From Bacteroides luhongzhouii (GTDB lineage: Bacteria > Bacteroidota > Bacteroidia > Bacteroidales > Bacteroidaceae), in contig NZ_CP059973.1 in NCBI RefSeq assembly GCF_009193295.2, positions 3,906,001-3,970,000 of the forward strand: a stretch of 64,000 nucleotides of DNA. The letters run 5' to 3'. Within the stretch, counting starts at the first letter, position 1, and every line of letters starts with the position of its first letter. This document shows, one piece after another, positions 32,383-42,498 of the stretch. The position numbers and the translations under genes were made by a program. The notes below the pieces were generated by a model, which was given only the letters and a program-made list of their open reading frames with translations, did not search any database and was not told the origin of the DNA.

Positions 32383-35262
32383 CTATCGCTTACAGATAGC
32401 TTTAAAATCGCAATACGAACACTTTTTTGTGTCCTTTGTCTGCGTGAAAGGTTCCTTTTCATTAAATATCTCTTCTAATAATGCTTGCAGGCGTTCACGG
32501 AATTCATCTTCAAAGAAGGCGAAATTGTTTACTGGTATTTTCGGTTTGCGGGGTTCTCCCATTTCAATAACAGGCGAGTAACTTTCCGATGCTGCCCGAT
32601 GAATGTAGAGCAGAGCAGGAGCTACCATTAATGATTGCTTCCGGCTCATGATAGCGGCATACAGGAAAGTCTGGAAGATATAGTTCGGGCGTGTTTCTGA
32701 TGGCGTGAACAGTTGCTCGATGTTGGCTGGAATCTTAGGGCTTCCTCCTGTTTTGTAGTCAACGATCCGTAGGGTACTTTCTTTAGCATCCATACGGTCG
32801 ATTGTCCCACCCAGACGGAGAGTGAACGGACCCTGTCCCGTTTGTATGGTTATCTCTTCTGAAACCTTCTTTTCCATGGCGACCATCTCAAAAGGAGTAT
32901 ATTGAAGGTCGTTGCGTAGTAATTGTTTCAGATAAGAAACAATTACTTTGGAGTTGATAAGTTGTATGCCGTTATATTCAGGCTTTTCTTCGGGAGCGAC
33001 CCTGAATAATTCTTCTTTGAAGGCTTGATCAACGTAGTTTTGCAGCTTTATTTCATTACGTAATAAGCGTTCGATATCTTCTTTCTGTATCATTTTCCCA
33101 TTGGCAGTTAAATCGGTGTATGCCAATTGGGCAGAGAGATGGAAAATGGTTCCAAACAAAGCTGAATCAATTTCTGCACTGACTTCATCTGGTGTCTTTA
33201 ATCTCGCTACGTAACGGTAATAAAATCTCAATCGGCAATCAAGATACGCATTGAGGGCGGAAGGGGAGAGAATTACCGATGATGGATTAGTACTATCGTA
33301 AGCTTGGTAAATTCGTCTTAGCACTTCAGGCGTTTTCTCTATCTGTATCTCTTGGGTGCTTTGCGGGGATTGTCCGGCTTCCAGATATTCACGAGTGATA
33401 TCATGCGGACCTTCCACGAGTAATTGTAGCATGAAGCGGGATTCTTCTCCACGGTTGAGACCGTCCGAGGAAGTATTGTAGAGCAGAGTGATATTTTCTG
33501 CCCGTTGTATCAGGCGATAGAAGTAGTAGGCATACACTGCATTCTTATGTTCGATAGTGGTCATGCCAAAAGCTTTCCGGAGGTTGTAAGGAATAAAAGA
33601 AGATTCTCCTCCGGATTTGGGGAGTTGTCCTTCGTTAAGAGATAATATGATGAGATTCCGGAAGTCCAGATTACGTGTTTCCAATACTCCCATGACTTGC
33701 ATTCCGATAGCGGGCTCTCCATGGAAAGGAATATTGGAAGCTGTCAGCACTTTGGTTATCAGACGTTTCAGAGTGTCGGTACGTATACTTAGTTCTCCAC
33801 TTTCAATTAAGCTGTAGAGGCGGTTGATTTTTGTATGGCTTTGGAAGAGGGATTCTCTATAAAGTTGATTGAAAATATCATTGTATTCCCCTTCTTTACG
33901 ATAAATGGTTGAAATGTCCTTGATTAATTCAATCAGATAATCGCATAGCTCTTTAATGCCATTACGGGGAGTGAAGAGGGTGGTCAGGAAATCATCTTGC
34001 TTCAGTTCCGATGGAAGTGGATAGAAGCGGTTTGTTTTAGTTAGTTCGCGTTCCAGTGGACCGGCATGGGATGAGATTTGCTGAGTATAAGGATGTTTCA
34101 ATATGGCTGATACTGCCTCGTAAGTGAATCGACCGGTATCGGAGCGATAACCATTGGTTTGTAGCTCCATAGCGGCATTAATAAAACTATAAACAGGAGT
34201 TTGAGCCAATGGGAATCCCATGGTGATATTGACATTCTTCACTTCCTGTGGAATGGAATGAAGTACGGGAAGCAGCAGGGCTTCATTGCAAAGTACTACG
34301 GCATTTTCTTTTTCCTTTTCTTCGGCAATTTGTGAATGATCGTCCGTAATCATTTTGATCCATTCGGGGAGGAAACGGGCTTGTGCATTTTCGGTGGAGG
34401 CGGAAATATAGCGTATTTTTTTCGGTTCTTTGAAGGTATCGAAAAAGCTTTCCGGGAGTTCGTTCGGAAATTCCCCCAGATTACGTTTCAGAAATTCTCC
34501 GGCTTCATGTTTTCTGATTTGTTGGGTGTAGAAAATATCGTAGTCCCAATAAAAGAGTGCTTTGCCTGCATCTTTCAGCTTTCTGAAAAATTCGTTTTCT
34601 ACTTTGTTCAGTACATTGAAACCGACAAATATGTATTTATCGTATTTGAGTTGCTCGGTATCAAGTTGCTCAATCACATTCCGGTAGAGCATGCCTTCGT
34701 ATGCAATACCTAGCTCTGTCAGGTTTTCCCGGTAACGATGGTAGATCGTGCCTAGCTTGTTCCAAAGGAAAATAAATTTCTCTTTGAGTTCGGTTCGTCT
34801 TTCAATAGAGAAATTCTGAAAAAACTGTTGAATGGCTTCTTCCTGTTCTTTATCAAGGAATTCATAGTCGTCCATCAGGTTCTTCAGATCTTGCAGATTA
34901 CTGAATAGTTTATCGGCATCAACCATATTCTTATCCACATCATCAAAATCACTAATCAACAACTCTCCCCAGAAGTAGAAATCATCCAATGTTTCCTGAC
35001 TCTGTGTTTCCTCTTTGAATACTTTATAAAGCTCACAAACTAATCGAATAGGGTCACCGCTTTTTTGTACTGATAGTTTCTGAAACAGGTCGCTGATACT
35101 CATGGCAGCTGGTGACCAGATCGGTTGATCGGATTCTCCTGCCAAATATTCATTGAAAAACAAGTTAGCACGTTTATTGGGGAAAATGAGTGCTGTACGT
35201 GACAGGTCATTTCCTATTTTGGCATATAAATCGTGAGCGACTAATTGGAGAAATGATTGCAT
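32383..35262 (-). CDS. addB: AddB-like PD-(D/E)XK nuclease/inactivated helicase subunit
   Basis: 959 residues. The N-terminus (ALIFPNKRANLFFNEYLAG) is an AddB/RexB-like UvrD-fold start without a proper Walker A. The C-terminus has the nuclease motif LRIVDYKTGGSPK and a cysteine cluster CSYCDFKAIC that holds an iron-sulfur staple in AddB. With AddA it forms the double-strand-break resection nuclease-helicase. It is last in a gene chain that also encodes AddA, radical SAM and TonB proteins. Confidence 0.85.
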   Translation of the reverse strand: MQSFLQLVAHDLYAKIGNDLSRTALIFPNKRANLFFNEYLAGESDQPIWSPAAMSISDLFQKLSVQKSGDPIRLVCELYKVFKEETQSQETLDDFYFWGELLISDFDDVDKNMVDADKLFSNLQDLKNLMDDYEFLDKEQEEAIQQFFQNFSIERRTELKEKFIFLWNKLGTIYHRYRENLTELGIAYEGMLYRNVIEQLDTEQLKYDKYIFVGFNVLNKVENEFFRKLKDAGKALFYWDYDIFYTQQIRKHEAGEFLKRNLGEFPNELPESFFDTFKEPKKIRYISASTENAQARFLPEWIKMITDDHSQIAEEKEKENAVVLCNEALLLPVLHSIPQEVKNVNITMGFPLAQTPVYSFINAAMELQTNGYRSDTGRFTYEAVSAILKHPYTQQISSHAGPLERELTKTNRFYPLPSELKQDDFLTTLFTPRNGIKELCDYLIELIKDISTIYRKEGEYNDIFNQLYRESLFQSHTKINRLYSLIESGELSIRTDTLKRLITKVLTASNIPFHGEPAIGMQVMGVLETRNLDFRNLIILSLNEGQLPKSGGESSFIPYNLRKAFGMTTIEHKNAVYAYYFYRLIQRAENITLLYNTSSDGLNRGEESRFMLQLLVEGPHDITREYLEAGQSPQSTQEIQIEKTPEVLRRIYQAYDSTNPSSVILSPSALNAYLDCRLRFYYRYVARLKTPDEVSAEIDSALFGTIFHLSAQLAYTDLTANGKMIQKEDIERLLRNEIKLQNYVDQAFKEELFRVAPEEKPEYNGIQLINSKVIVSYLKQLLRNDLQYTPFEMVAMEKKVSEEITIQTGQGPFTLRLGGTIDRMDAKESTLRIVDYKTGGSPKIPANIEQLFTPSETRPNYIFQTFLYAAIMSRKQSLMVAPALLYIHRAASESYSPVIEMGEPRKPKIPVNNFAFFEDEFRERLQALLEEIFNEKEPFTQTKDTKKCSYCDFKAICKR

Positions 35263-35292
35263 ATTGATTATTTTTTTTCTAAGTTCATATAT

Positions 35293-36306
35293 TTATTGTA
35301 GTCGGAACATAACGGGAACGGTGAAATAAACGGCTACTTTAGTACCATCTTCCAGCTCTCCCGGTTTCCATTTGGGCATTTGATTGATGACACGCAATGC
35401 TTCTTTATCCAGGTAAGGATCTACGCTGCGTACAACTCTGGGTTTGATTATGTTGCCTTCCTTGTCAACGATGAATTGAATTATAACGCGTCCCGTACCC
35501 ATATCTCCTTGTGCTATTGTAGGATATTGGATTTTTTTTGCAAGAAACTGCATGAGGGCTTGTTGGCCTTCAGGAAATTGAGGCATAACAGGTACTTCCT
35601 CGTAAACATCAGGATAGTTTATACGAATGTCAGTGATTCTCAGTTCCGGACCATACATTACATTGAATGAGAGCATCAGATTGTATTTTACTTGTACTGT
35701 TTCATTTGCCAATGTGCCGGGTTTCCAACGAGGAATGAGAGACATGACTCTTAATATTTCAGCTTCAACTTTGGGATGAATCTTGTGAGTAATCTTTGGA
35801 TTGATAACTTGGCCGTCATAATCTATTGTGAATTGTACATAAGTGTATGTATTATTAGCAATGCTATCTATTTCTGAATAATGAAGATTCTCTTTTAGAA
35901 ATTCTATGAATTTTTCCATTCCTCCGGGAAATTCCGGTAGTTTCTCAAGACCATAATAGGGAGCTTCTCCTTTCGTGTTTTTTTCTTGTATCAGGCTGTC
36001 AGCAGTAATGGTCCAATTTTTAGGGCATTGCAGTGTTTCCGCGTTCAATGAAGTAGAAGGTATTATTGTAAGTATACCAGTTGATAGTCCAAACAGAGTG
36101 ATAACCTTACCTATACGGCGTTTTCGCTCAAGCTGCTGCTCCAAATAACGAACTTCCGCTTCGCATTTGGGACAAGTGCCCAAACAGTCTCCCTGATACT
36201 GACATTCAGAGGTGATGAATTCAATATCATTCGCTTCGGCTATCTGCCGACGAATCTCTTTTAAAATTTTACAGGTTTGTTTTCCTCTTGCCATGGCATT
36301 AATCAT
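35293..36306 (-). CDS. TonB-like energy transducer with two TonB C-terminal domains
   Basis: 337 residues (a later start at 36294, MARGKQTC, is equally likely). Residues 1-65 have a cysteine-rich cytoplasmic motif (CQYQGDCLGTCPKC, possibly zinc-binding), then a membrane helix about 67-87 (VITLFGLSTGILTIIPST). Two periplasmic TonB domains follow: EFPGGMEKFIEFLKENLHY to RWKPG, and PQFPEGQQALMQFLAKKIQY to KWKPGELEDG. It may transmit proton-motive force to TonB-dependent transporters such as SusC. Its start overlaps the stop of the radical SAM gene. Confidence 0.85.
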   Translation of the reverse strand: MINAMARGKQTCKILKEIRRQIAEANDIEFITSECQYQGDCLGTCPKCEAEVRYLEQQLERKRRIGKVITLFGLSTGILTIIPSTSLNAETLQCPKNWTITADSLIQEKNTKGEAPYYGLEKLPEFPGGMEKFIEFLKENLHYSEIDSIANNTYTYVQFTIDYDGQVINPKITHKIHPKVEAEILRVMSLIPRWKPGTLANETVQVKYNLMLSFNVMYGPELRITDIRINYPDVYEEVPVMPQFPEGQQALMQFLAKKIQYPTIAQGDMGTGRVIIQFIVDKEGNIIKPRVVRSVDPYLDKEALRVINQMPKWKPGELEDGTKVAVYFTVPVMFRLQ

Positions 36307-36916
36307 TAGGGGTTTTATAGGTGAATCGGTCGAATTGAGTGATTCCCATTTCTTTCAAAAGTTCTATGCTTTGGTCAATATCCTTCTCCGCATTATAGGA
36401 AGGGATGAGTGGTGTCCGAATAACGATTTGCTTGGCTCTGTCTTGCCCGATTAAATATCGTAAATTACCTAAGACGTTTTCATTATTCTTTCCGGTATAT
36501 CGCTGATAGATGTCATTATTCATATCTTTGATGTCGACTATGTAATTGTCTATAATAGAAATCAGTTCTTCTACATTCTGTTGCGGAACATTGAGAGAGG
36601 TTTCGACAGTGATTCTCCATTCCGGGCCACAGAGTTGGCGGAATTGCCTGATAAATTCGCTTTGTAATAAAGGTTCTCCACCTCCAAATGTGACTCCGCC
36701 ACAACTCGCCAAAAAGTAAAGTTCATCTTTGCGTACTTCCTCGTAGAGCTGGTTACAATCATAACTCTCCCAAACACCATCGGGCTGCAAAGATGTCGGA
36801 TTGAGACAGTATTTGCAACGCAACGGGCAACCGTGAAAAGCAACTAATGTTGTAACTCCTTCACCGTCAATAGTTAGTCGATGGCGGGCGATGCCAATGA
36901 GGGGAACTGCTTTCAT
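36299..36916 (-). CDS. Radical SAM glycyl-radical-enzyme activase-like protein
   Basis: 205 residues. CPLRCKYC carries the CxxxCxxC cluster motif; GGVTFGGGEPLLQ is the SAM-binding GGE region; the N-terminus IARHRLTIDGEGVTTLVAFH fits pyruvate formate-lyase or anaerobic ribonucleotide reductase activases. No cognate glycyl radical enzyme lies in the window. Its start overlaps the addA stop (ATGA) and its stop overlaps the tonB start. Confidence 0.85.
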   Translation of the reverse strand: MKAVPLIGIARHRLTIDGEGVTTLVAFHGCPLRCKYCLNPTSLQPDGVWESYDCNQLYEEVRKDELYFLASCGGVTFGGGEPLLQSEFIRQFRQLCGPEWRITVETSLNVPQQNVEELISIIDNYIVDIKDMNNDIYQRYTGKNNENVLGNLRYLIGQDRAKQIVIRTPLIPSYNAEKDIDQSIELLKEMGITQFDRFTYKTPND

Positions 36917-39900
36917 ACTTTTTCTATTTTTTCTTCATCCACATACCACAAGTAACCGGTGATATTCTTATATCCCATCTTGGTAAGTAGTTGCATGTAG
37001 CCTTTTACCTGTTTATTATATTTAGGGTTTTCCTTACCAAATTTGAAATCAACCACAACAACCTGGTTGTCTTTCATCATTACGCGGTCCGGGCGACGGG
37101 TTTGCAGCACTCCTTTTTCTTTATAAATAATGGCACACTCATTAAACAATGTCCACTTTCCGGAATACCAATCTTGAATTTCAGGAGAAGAAAAAGCTTT
37201 CGTAGCAACTTCACGGGCCACTTTTTCTTTTTCGTCATTTCTGATAACTCCTTCAAAAATGAGCCGTTCGATAGCCGGATCTATATCTTCTGCTGTTTCG
37301 ATAACAGAAAACAGGGTGTGTAACATACGCCCGCGGTTGATAAAGCGGTCGTCCGAATCTTCTTCCTCAATTCCCTGGATGAAGTCCGCTGAACGGTTGG
37401 ACTGACGAAACTCAATATCATGGCGCATGGATTCCATCCGGATAGGGAGCTTTTCCGGTTTCTGGGTCAGCTTATTGGTAGATGTTTTTCTTCTTTCTTC
37501 TTCCGACGGACATAATTGACCTTGTTCGTAACAGTCTTCTTCCCAATCAATACCTTCTTCTTTTGCCACCATCGGGAGAGCGTTTGCCAATAGTTCGGAC
37601 ATGGTACCTTTTTGACTTTTTCTGCTCCAAATAATGAGGTTTTTCCCTGCACGGGTAAAGGCTACATATAATAGATTGAGGTTATCTACCCAAAGCTGGA
37701 GACGCTCTTGCAGGTAGTCGTTTCCATAAATAGATTCTGCCATTTGGGTGGAATAGTTGATCGGGAGAATATCCAATGTATTGAACGGTGCTGTTTGTGG
37801 CGTACACCATACGAGTTGGTTATTGGTCTCATTCTCCAGTTTCCAGTCGCAGAAAGGAAGGAGCACGGTATGGAATTCCAATCCTTTGGATTTGTGTATG
37901 GAGAAAATCCGGATACCTTCTACTTCTCCACTTGGAATTGTTTTACTGCATAATGTTTCGTCCCAATACCGGATAAATCCGTCAAGTTCGGAAGAGTTAC
38001 TTTGCAGATAATCAGTCACAGCATCGAAGAATGCGAATAAGTAGGCATCCTGGTCTTTGATAAGATTCATCTCGAATATACTGAAAAGCTCTTCTAATAG
38101 CTCATAGAGAGGCATTAACCTTAATTCTTTTATCTTTTCAAGAAAAGCGGCGGGAAGATAATTCTCAGCGGGGAGGAGTAGGAGAGTATTCCAATCCAAC
38201 CCTTTTTGTAAAACCTCATTTTGGTAGGCTATGACCAGCTGGGCACGTGCTATTTTATTGTTTTCGTCGGAAAGAAATCGCAGGGCATCCAGCATCATGC
38301 AAATGGCAAGAGAGGCGTCAAGGCGAAAGGCTTCGTCTGATACCACTTTATAGTGTAATTCCTTATCGAAGTAATCGGCGATACGGGGAATATTTTTATT
38401 TTTTCGTACTAAGATGGCAATGTCATTAAGCTGTATTCCCGAGGCGAGGAGGTTTTCCACTTCTGTTCCCAGACTAATAAGTGTCTGCTCGGTATAGTCA
38501 TGTTCTTCGTCGGGTTCGAGAAAAGAGACTTTGACGTATCCTTTTTCTGTATTTCGGGGAGATTCCTGCATAACGTCGGCATAGGCTTTCTGCAAATCCT
38601 CACAATCTTTGCCTAATTGTTGTTTATACACTCCGTTCAGATAGTTGACAGCAGCCGTGAAGAGTTGGTTGTTAAACCGGATGACATTCGTTTCGCTTCT
38701 CCGGTTGGTAGCCAATGTCTTGACGCGGATCGGAAAATGTTCGATATGGTCATTCAGGCTGTTGAGAATTCCCCAGTCACCATTCCGCCAGCGATAAATG
38801 GACTGTTTGACGTCTCCTACAATCAAACTGTCTGCTCCTTGAGACAGCCCTTCAAGTAAGAGCAGTTTGAAGTTGCCCCATTGCATTCGGCTGGTATCCT
38901 GGAACTCGTCTATCATGACATTATGGATATTCGTCCCTATCTTTTCGAATACGAAAGAGGAGTCACCGTCTTTCACCAGTTGGTGAAGCAGGGCGTTCGT
39001 GTCTGACAATAGGAAACGATTGTTGTCGTGGTTCAACTGACGTACTTCTTCGTCGATATTGGCGAGAAGTTGCACTTTATTGAGATGTTGCAGGGATAAC
39101 CGGCAACTATTCAGTAACAAATTATTTTTGGAACGCAACTTTTCAGCATCTTCCAGGATTTGTATAAGGCTGGAATTGGCTAGATTGATGATATCCGCAT
39201 AACGGGGAGAAGTCTTGGTTGCCCAGTTCTTGGCATCTTCCAAGCATTTCTCTACTGTGGCATTACGGATATCATTGCTTAAAACGCCATTATTAAGTTT
39301 ACGGAAATAACTACCGATTCCTCGTGAACCATTTTTCAGATCATCGGCAGTTAGTGCATGACCGTCCAGCTCTCCTTCAAATTGGTCATAGAATCCTTTC
39401 ATTTGCTCCAGTATTTCCGTTTCCAGAGCTTTCAGTTGTTTGCGGTATTCTTTGATGGTGTCCGGATTACGTAGTCGTTGCCGGAGTCCTTCTCCTTTCT
39501 CAATATAACCTTCATCGAAAATATTGCGTCCGAAACTTTTTACTTCATCCGATACGTTCCACCGTTTATCATCGGCAATTCGTTCGTTGATATAGTCTAA
39601 TAACCATGCGAGGACAGGGGAAGTGGGACCTAGTTTCTCGATCATGCTATCTACTGCGTCACTAAGAACTTCGGTGTTGTTTAACTCGATATTCAGGTTC
39701 GGGCTAAGTTCCAGTTCTCGTGCGAGGTTACGCATGACAGATTGGAAAAATGAGTCGATAGTCTCTACCCTGAACCGACTGTAATCATGCAGCATATAGC
39801 TAAGGGCAACGCCTGCCGCTTCCCGTATCTCCTGCTCTGTTTTTCCTGTTTCTTCTTTGATACGGTTGAGATAGGCTTCCGAATCTTTATCGCCTATCTG

Positions 39901-40083
39901 TATGCCGTAAAGCTGACTAAGAATACGTTCCTTCATTTCTGCAGTTGCCTTATTGGTAAAGGTTACAGCGAGAATTTGCCGGTAGGCACGGGGATTGAGA
40001 ATTAACAGTTTGATGTATTCCACAGCTAGGGTAAATGTTTTACCAGAACCTGCGGAGGCTTTATAGACTAGAAGTTCACTCAT
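36913..40083 (-). CDS. addA: AddA-like UvrD/RecB-family helicase-nuclease
   Basis: 1056 residues. Walker A ASAGSGKT at 9-16; VMIDEFQDTSRMQW (Walker B/DEFQD); GDVKQSIYRWR; IRIFSIHKSKGLEFHTVLLP (motif V); LLYVAFTRA (motif VI); C-terminal nuclease VVVVDFKFGKENPKY followed by QVKGYMQLL. It unwinds and degrades DNA ends during recombinational repair with AddB. It lies 8 bases after the YhcH gene. Confidence 0.92.
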   Translation of the reverse strand: MSELLVYKASAGSGKTFTLAVEYIKLLILNPRAYRQILAVTFTNKATAEMKERILSQLYGIQIGDKDSEAYLNRIKEETGKTEQEIREAAGVALSYMLHDYSRFRVETIDSFFQSVMRNLARELELSPNLNIELNNTEVLSDAVDSMIEKLGPTSPVLAWLLDYINERIADDKRWNVSDEVKSFGRNIFDEGYIEKGEGLRQRLRNPDTIKEYRKQLKALETEILEQMKGFYDQFEGELDGHALTADDLKNGSRGIGSYFRKLNNGVLSNDIRNATVEKCLEDAKNWATKTSPRYADIINLANSSLIQILEDAEKLRSKNNLLLNSCRLSLQHLNKVQLLANIDEEVRQLNHDNNRFLLSDTNALLHQLVKDGDSSFVFEKIGTNIHNVMIDEFQDTSRMQWGNFKLLLLEGLSQGADSLIVGDVKQSIYRWRNGDWGILNSLNDHIEHFPIRVKTLATNRRSETNVIRFNNQLFTAAVNYLNGVYKQQLGKDCEDLQKAYADVMQESPRNTEKGYVKVSFLEPDEEHDYTEQTLISLGTEVENLLASGIQLNDIAILVRKNKNIPRIADYFDKELHYKVVSDEAFRLDASLAICMMLDALRFLSDENNKIARAQLVIAYQNEVLQKGLDWNTLLLLPAENYLPAAFLEKIKELRLMPLYELLEELFSIFEMNLIKDQDAYLFAFFDAVTDYLQSNSSELDGFIRYWDETLCSKTIPSGEVEGIRIFSIHKSKGLEFHTVLLPFCDWKLENETNNQLVWCTPQTAPFNTLDILPINYSTQMAESIYGNDYLQERLQLWVDNLNLLYVAFTRAGKNLIIWSRKSQKGTMSELLANALPMVAKEEGIDWEEDCYEQGQLCPSEEERRKTSTNKLTQKPEKLPIRMESMRHDIEFRQSNRSADFIQGIEEEDSDDRFINRGRMLHTLFSVIETAEDIDPAIERLIFEGVIRNDEKEKVAREVATKAFSSPEIQDWYSGKWTLFNECAIIYKEKGVLQTRRPDRVMMKDNQVVVVDFKFGKENPKYNKQVKGYMQLLTKMGYKNITGYLWYVDEEKIEKV

Positions 40084-40091
40084 GTTTTTGT

Positions 40092-40718
40092 TTAAGGGAT
40101 ATATTCGATTTTAGCAACGATTACTCGTATCTCTTCCGGTTCTTTCCCGGCTTTTACTAATGCCTGATGGAAGTTTTTGGGGAAGAACATGAAGAATGTG
40201 TCCGGGGTGGAATCTACATATTTTATTTTCTTGGCTTTGTAGAAAGTAACATCCGGTTTATATTCGGTGATAGGTTCCGCATATTCGGCTGAAGTAATTC
40301 CGAAACGTTCGGTGCCTTTTACTACATATTGCAGATCGATGCCGTGGCGGTGTGCTTCAATTTTGCGTTTACTGACATCTTGTGTTGTTGCGTCCTGTAC
40401 ATTGATGTAGCAATGCTCACCATCTACTTCGTATCGTCCGGCAGGCATATTTACGAGGTCGTGGGTAGCCAGCCATTGGAAAGTCTTGTCCCACACTTTT
40501 TTGTTCTTGTGATATTGTGAGGCAAATTCCTGATAATCGGTTGTCTTATGAGGCATTGCTTTCAGTCCGTTCGCCCATTCTTGCTTCTGTGTCCATTGAC
40601 GGGCTTGTTTAAGAGTCCAGTTGTCAGCGGATTCTTGTGAACATACATTTTCTGTGAAGAAGAAAAGAAAAAGTTCGATAAACAGGCTTGAACTACTAAA
40701 TACAAAGTTTGATTTCAT
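40092..40718 (-). CDS. Exported YhcH/YjgK/YiaL-family (DUF386) protein
   Basis: 208 residues. A hydrophobic N-terminus (SLFIELFLFFF, then ENVCSQ) indicates export. The DUF386 cupin-like body is clear: MPAGRYEVDGEHCYINVQDA, EAHRHGIDLQYVVKGTERFG, FMFFPKNFHQALVKAG. Histidines in EAHRH and FHQ fit a metal site. Homologues are linked to sugar or sialic-acid metabolism. It overlaps the sigma gene by four bases, an odd pairing. Confidence 0.85.
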   Translation of the reverse strand: MKSNFVFSSSSLFIELFLFFFTENVCSQESADNWTLKQARQWTQKQEWANGLKAMPHKTTDYQEFASQYHKNKKVWDKTFQWLATHDLVNMPAGRYEVDGEHCYINVQDATTQDVSKRKIEAHRHGIDLQYVVKGTERFGITSAEYAEPITEYKPDVTFYKAKKIKYVDSTPDTFFMFFPKNFHQALVKAGKEPEEIRVIVAKIEYIP

Positions 40719-41323
40719 GATTGTTCAAAAAAATTAGGTCCGAAAATAAGTATGAATAAAGGTAGATAGTCTTTTAAAGCTACTCGTAATAGTTTTAAAG
40801 CTTGTCCAATCCTGTAATTAATCGTTTGTGGAGATACATTCAGTTTCTCAGCAATTTCTTTATGCGTCAGATGGTGATTACGGTTCATTTCGTAGGCTTC
40901 GAGATATTCTTTCGGAAGTTTTTTTAATGCTTCTTCATATAGCCGGAAAAGCTCATCACTCAAATAGAAGTCCGGGTTATTGAGTTCACTATCATATTTA
41001 TCAACGATTTCCTGATGTACTTTTCGTTTAATCTCAAAATGGGAAAGGCGGTTGAGGGCTTTGTTCTTGACAATCGTAAAAAGGAGTGTTTTGAGTGTCA
41101 AATCTTCCATCAGAGTACAACGGTTTTCCCACAGCCACATCATTGTTTCCTGCACAATCTCTTCTATTTCTTCCTGCTCACCTACGTACTGAGAACAAAA
41201 AGCACATAGCCTACGGAAATAATGTCTGTAGACGACGTCAAAAACTTTTTCTTCTCCTGCTTTTAGGGCAGTAATGACGGACTTATTATTATTAATATCC
41301 AAATATATCGGAGATTGTGGCAT
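40715..41323 (-). CDS. ECF-type RNA polymerase sigma factor
   Basis: 202 residues. Region 2: VFDVVYRHYFRRLCAFCSQY, EEIVQETMMWLWENR. Region 4: LPKEYLEAYEMNRNHHLTHK, EIAEKLNVSPQTINYRIGQA. This is the Bacteroides family that pairs with FecR anti-sigmas and TonB-dependent transporters bearing STN domains. The matching FecR gene is 155 bases away but divergent, instead of downstream. The sigma gene heads the leftward chain YhcH-addA-activase-tonB-addB. Confidence 0.9.
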   Translation of the reverse strand: MPQSPIYLDINNNKSVITALKAGEEKVFDVVYRHYFRRLCAFCSQYVGEQEEIEEIVQETMMWLWENRCTLMEDLTLKTLLFTIVKNKALNRLSHFEIKRKVHQEIVDKYDSELNNPDFYLSDELFRLYEEALKKLPKEYLEAYEMNRNHHLTHKEIAEKLNVSPQTINYRIGQALKLLRVALKDYLPLFILIFGPNFFEQS

Positions 41324-41415
41324 TCTCTTTTAATTTATGTAAGACAAAAATAATGAAAGAAGTAGATAAATGAAATAAAAATGCGAGAAAAAATATTTTT
41401 TTCTTTTTCGTTTAG

Positions 41416-41423
41416 TATATTTG
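41416..41423 (+). promoter_or_regulatory. -7 element upstream of fecR
   Basis: TATATTTG matches TAnnTTTG and lies 55 bases before the fecR ATG. No clear -33 TTTG is seen. It suggests vegetative transcription of the anti-sigma. Confidence 0.4.
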
Positions 41424-41478
41424 TAATCACAACTGTATTACTACAAAGGTATTATAGTTTTTTATTGTAAAAGGTTAA

Positions 41479-42477
41479 ATGAGCATGGATGAAACTATCT
41501 TGTTGAATTATCTGCGGGGTGAATGTAATGATGAAGAGGCTGCCCGGGTGGAAACTTGGTGCGAGGAAGAACCGGGAAACCGGAAAGCTTTGGAGCAACT
41601 TTATTATACTCTTTTTCTAGGTGAGCGTGTAGTGGTGATGAATACTGTAGATACAGAGGCGTCATTAGATAAATTTAAGTCGGCTATCAGAGAAAAGGAG
41701 AAAAAGATTAAACGGAAAAATATCTCAATCCGTTGGAGACGTTATGCTATTGTGGCTGCTGCTTTTCTTACCGGGCTTGTTTTTGCCGGTGGAATTGCTT
41801 GGGGATTACTTTCCAATAAACTTTCAGATTATGAGATGATAACTGCTGCCGGACAGAGGGCACAAACTGTATTGCCGGATGGTAGTAGGGTATGGCTGAA
41901 TGCATCTTCTAAATTAGTTTATCATAATTCTTTCTGGAGTTCGGATCGCCAAATCGATTTGTCGGGTGAAGCTTATTTTGAGGTTTCCCATGATAAGCAT
42001 GCTCCATTTATAGTAAACAGTAAACAAATCAAGACTTGTGTGCTTGGTACGAAATTTAATGTGCGTGCACGTGAAGAAGAGAATAGGGTAGTGACTACCT
42101 TGCTTCAAGGTCTGGTGCGGGTGGATTCTCCACGGACGGAAGATAATGGCTATTTGCTGAAACCGGGACAGACATTGAATGTGAATACGGATACTTATCA
42201 GGCAGAGTTGATTGAATATAACCAACCTACGGATGTACTCCTGTGGATGAAAGGTAAGTTGGAATTCAAACAACATTCTTTATTGGAAATAACCAATATT
42301 ATGGAGAAATTGTATGATATTAAATTTATCTATAAGGATGATGCTTTGAAATCAGAACGGTTCACTGGTGAATTCTCTACTGATAGCACTGCTGATGAAA
42401 TATTGAATGTTTTAATGCATACAAATCATTTTTCTTATAAGAAAGACGGACGGATTGTTCGGATGATGAAGAAATAA
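41479..42477 (+). CDS. FecR-family anti-sigma factor
   Basis: 332 residues. A short cytoplasmic anti-sigma part (about 1-85, LLNYLRGECNDEEAARVETW), membrane helix about 89-111 (YAIVAAAFLTGLVFAGGIAW), periplasmic FecR domain (AAGQRAQTVLPDGSRVWLNA; IDLSGEAYFEVSHDK; VLGTKFNVRA) and a C-terminal DUF4974 domain (FKQHSLLEITNIMEKLYDIK). It should receive the signal from an STN-bearing SusC and release the ECF sigma. The only full STN-SusC in the window is at 48035-51337, whose 5' end can also be joined to the second susC. Confidence 0.9.
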   Translation: MSMDETILLNYLRGECNDEEAARVETWCEEEPGNRKALEQLYYTLFLGERVVVMNTVDTEASLDKFKSAIREKEKKIKRKNISIRWRRYAIVAAAFLTGLVFAGGIAWGLLSNKLSDYEMITAAGQRAQTVLPDGSRVWLNASSKLVYHNSFWSSDRQIDLSGEAYFEVSHDKHAPFIVNSKQIKTCVLGTKFNVRAREEENRVVTTLLQGLVRVDSPRTEDNGYLLKPGQTLNVNTDTYQAELIEYNQPTDVLLWMKGKLEFKQHSLLEITNIMEKLYDIKFIYKDDALKSERFTGEFSTDSTADEILNVLMHTNHFSYKKDGRIVRMMKK

Positions 42478-42498
42478 GAGATAAACATAAGTCTTTTT

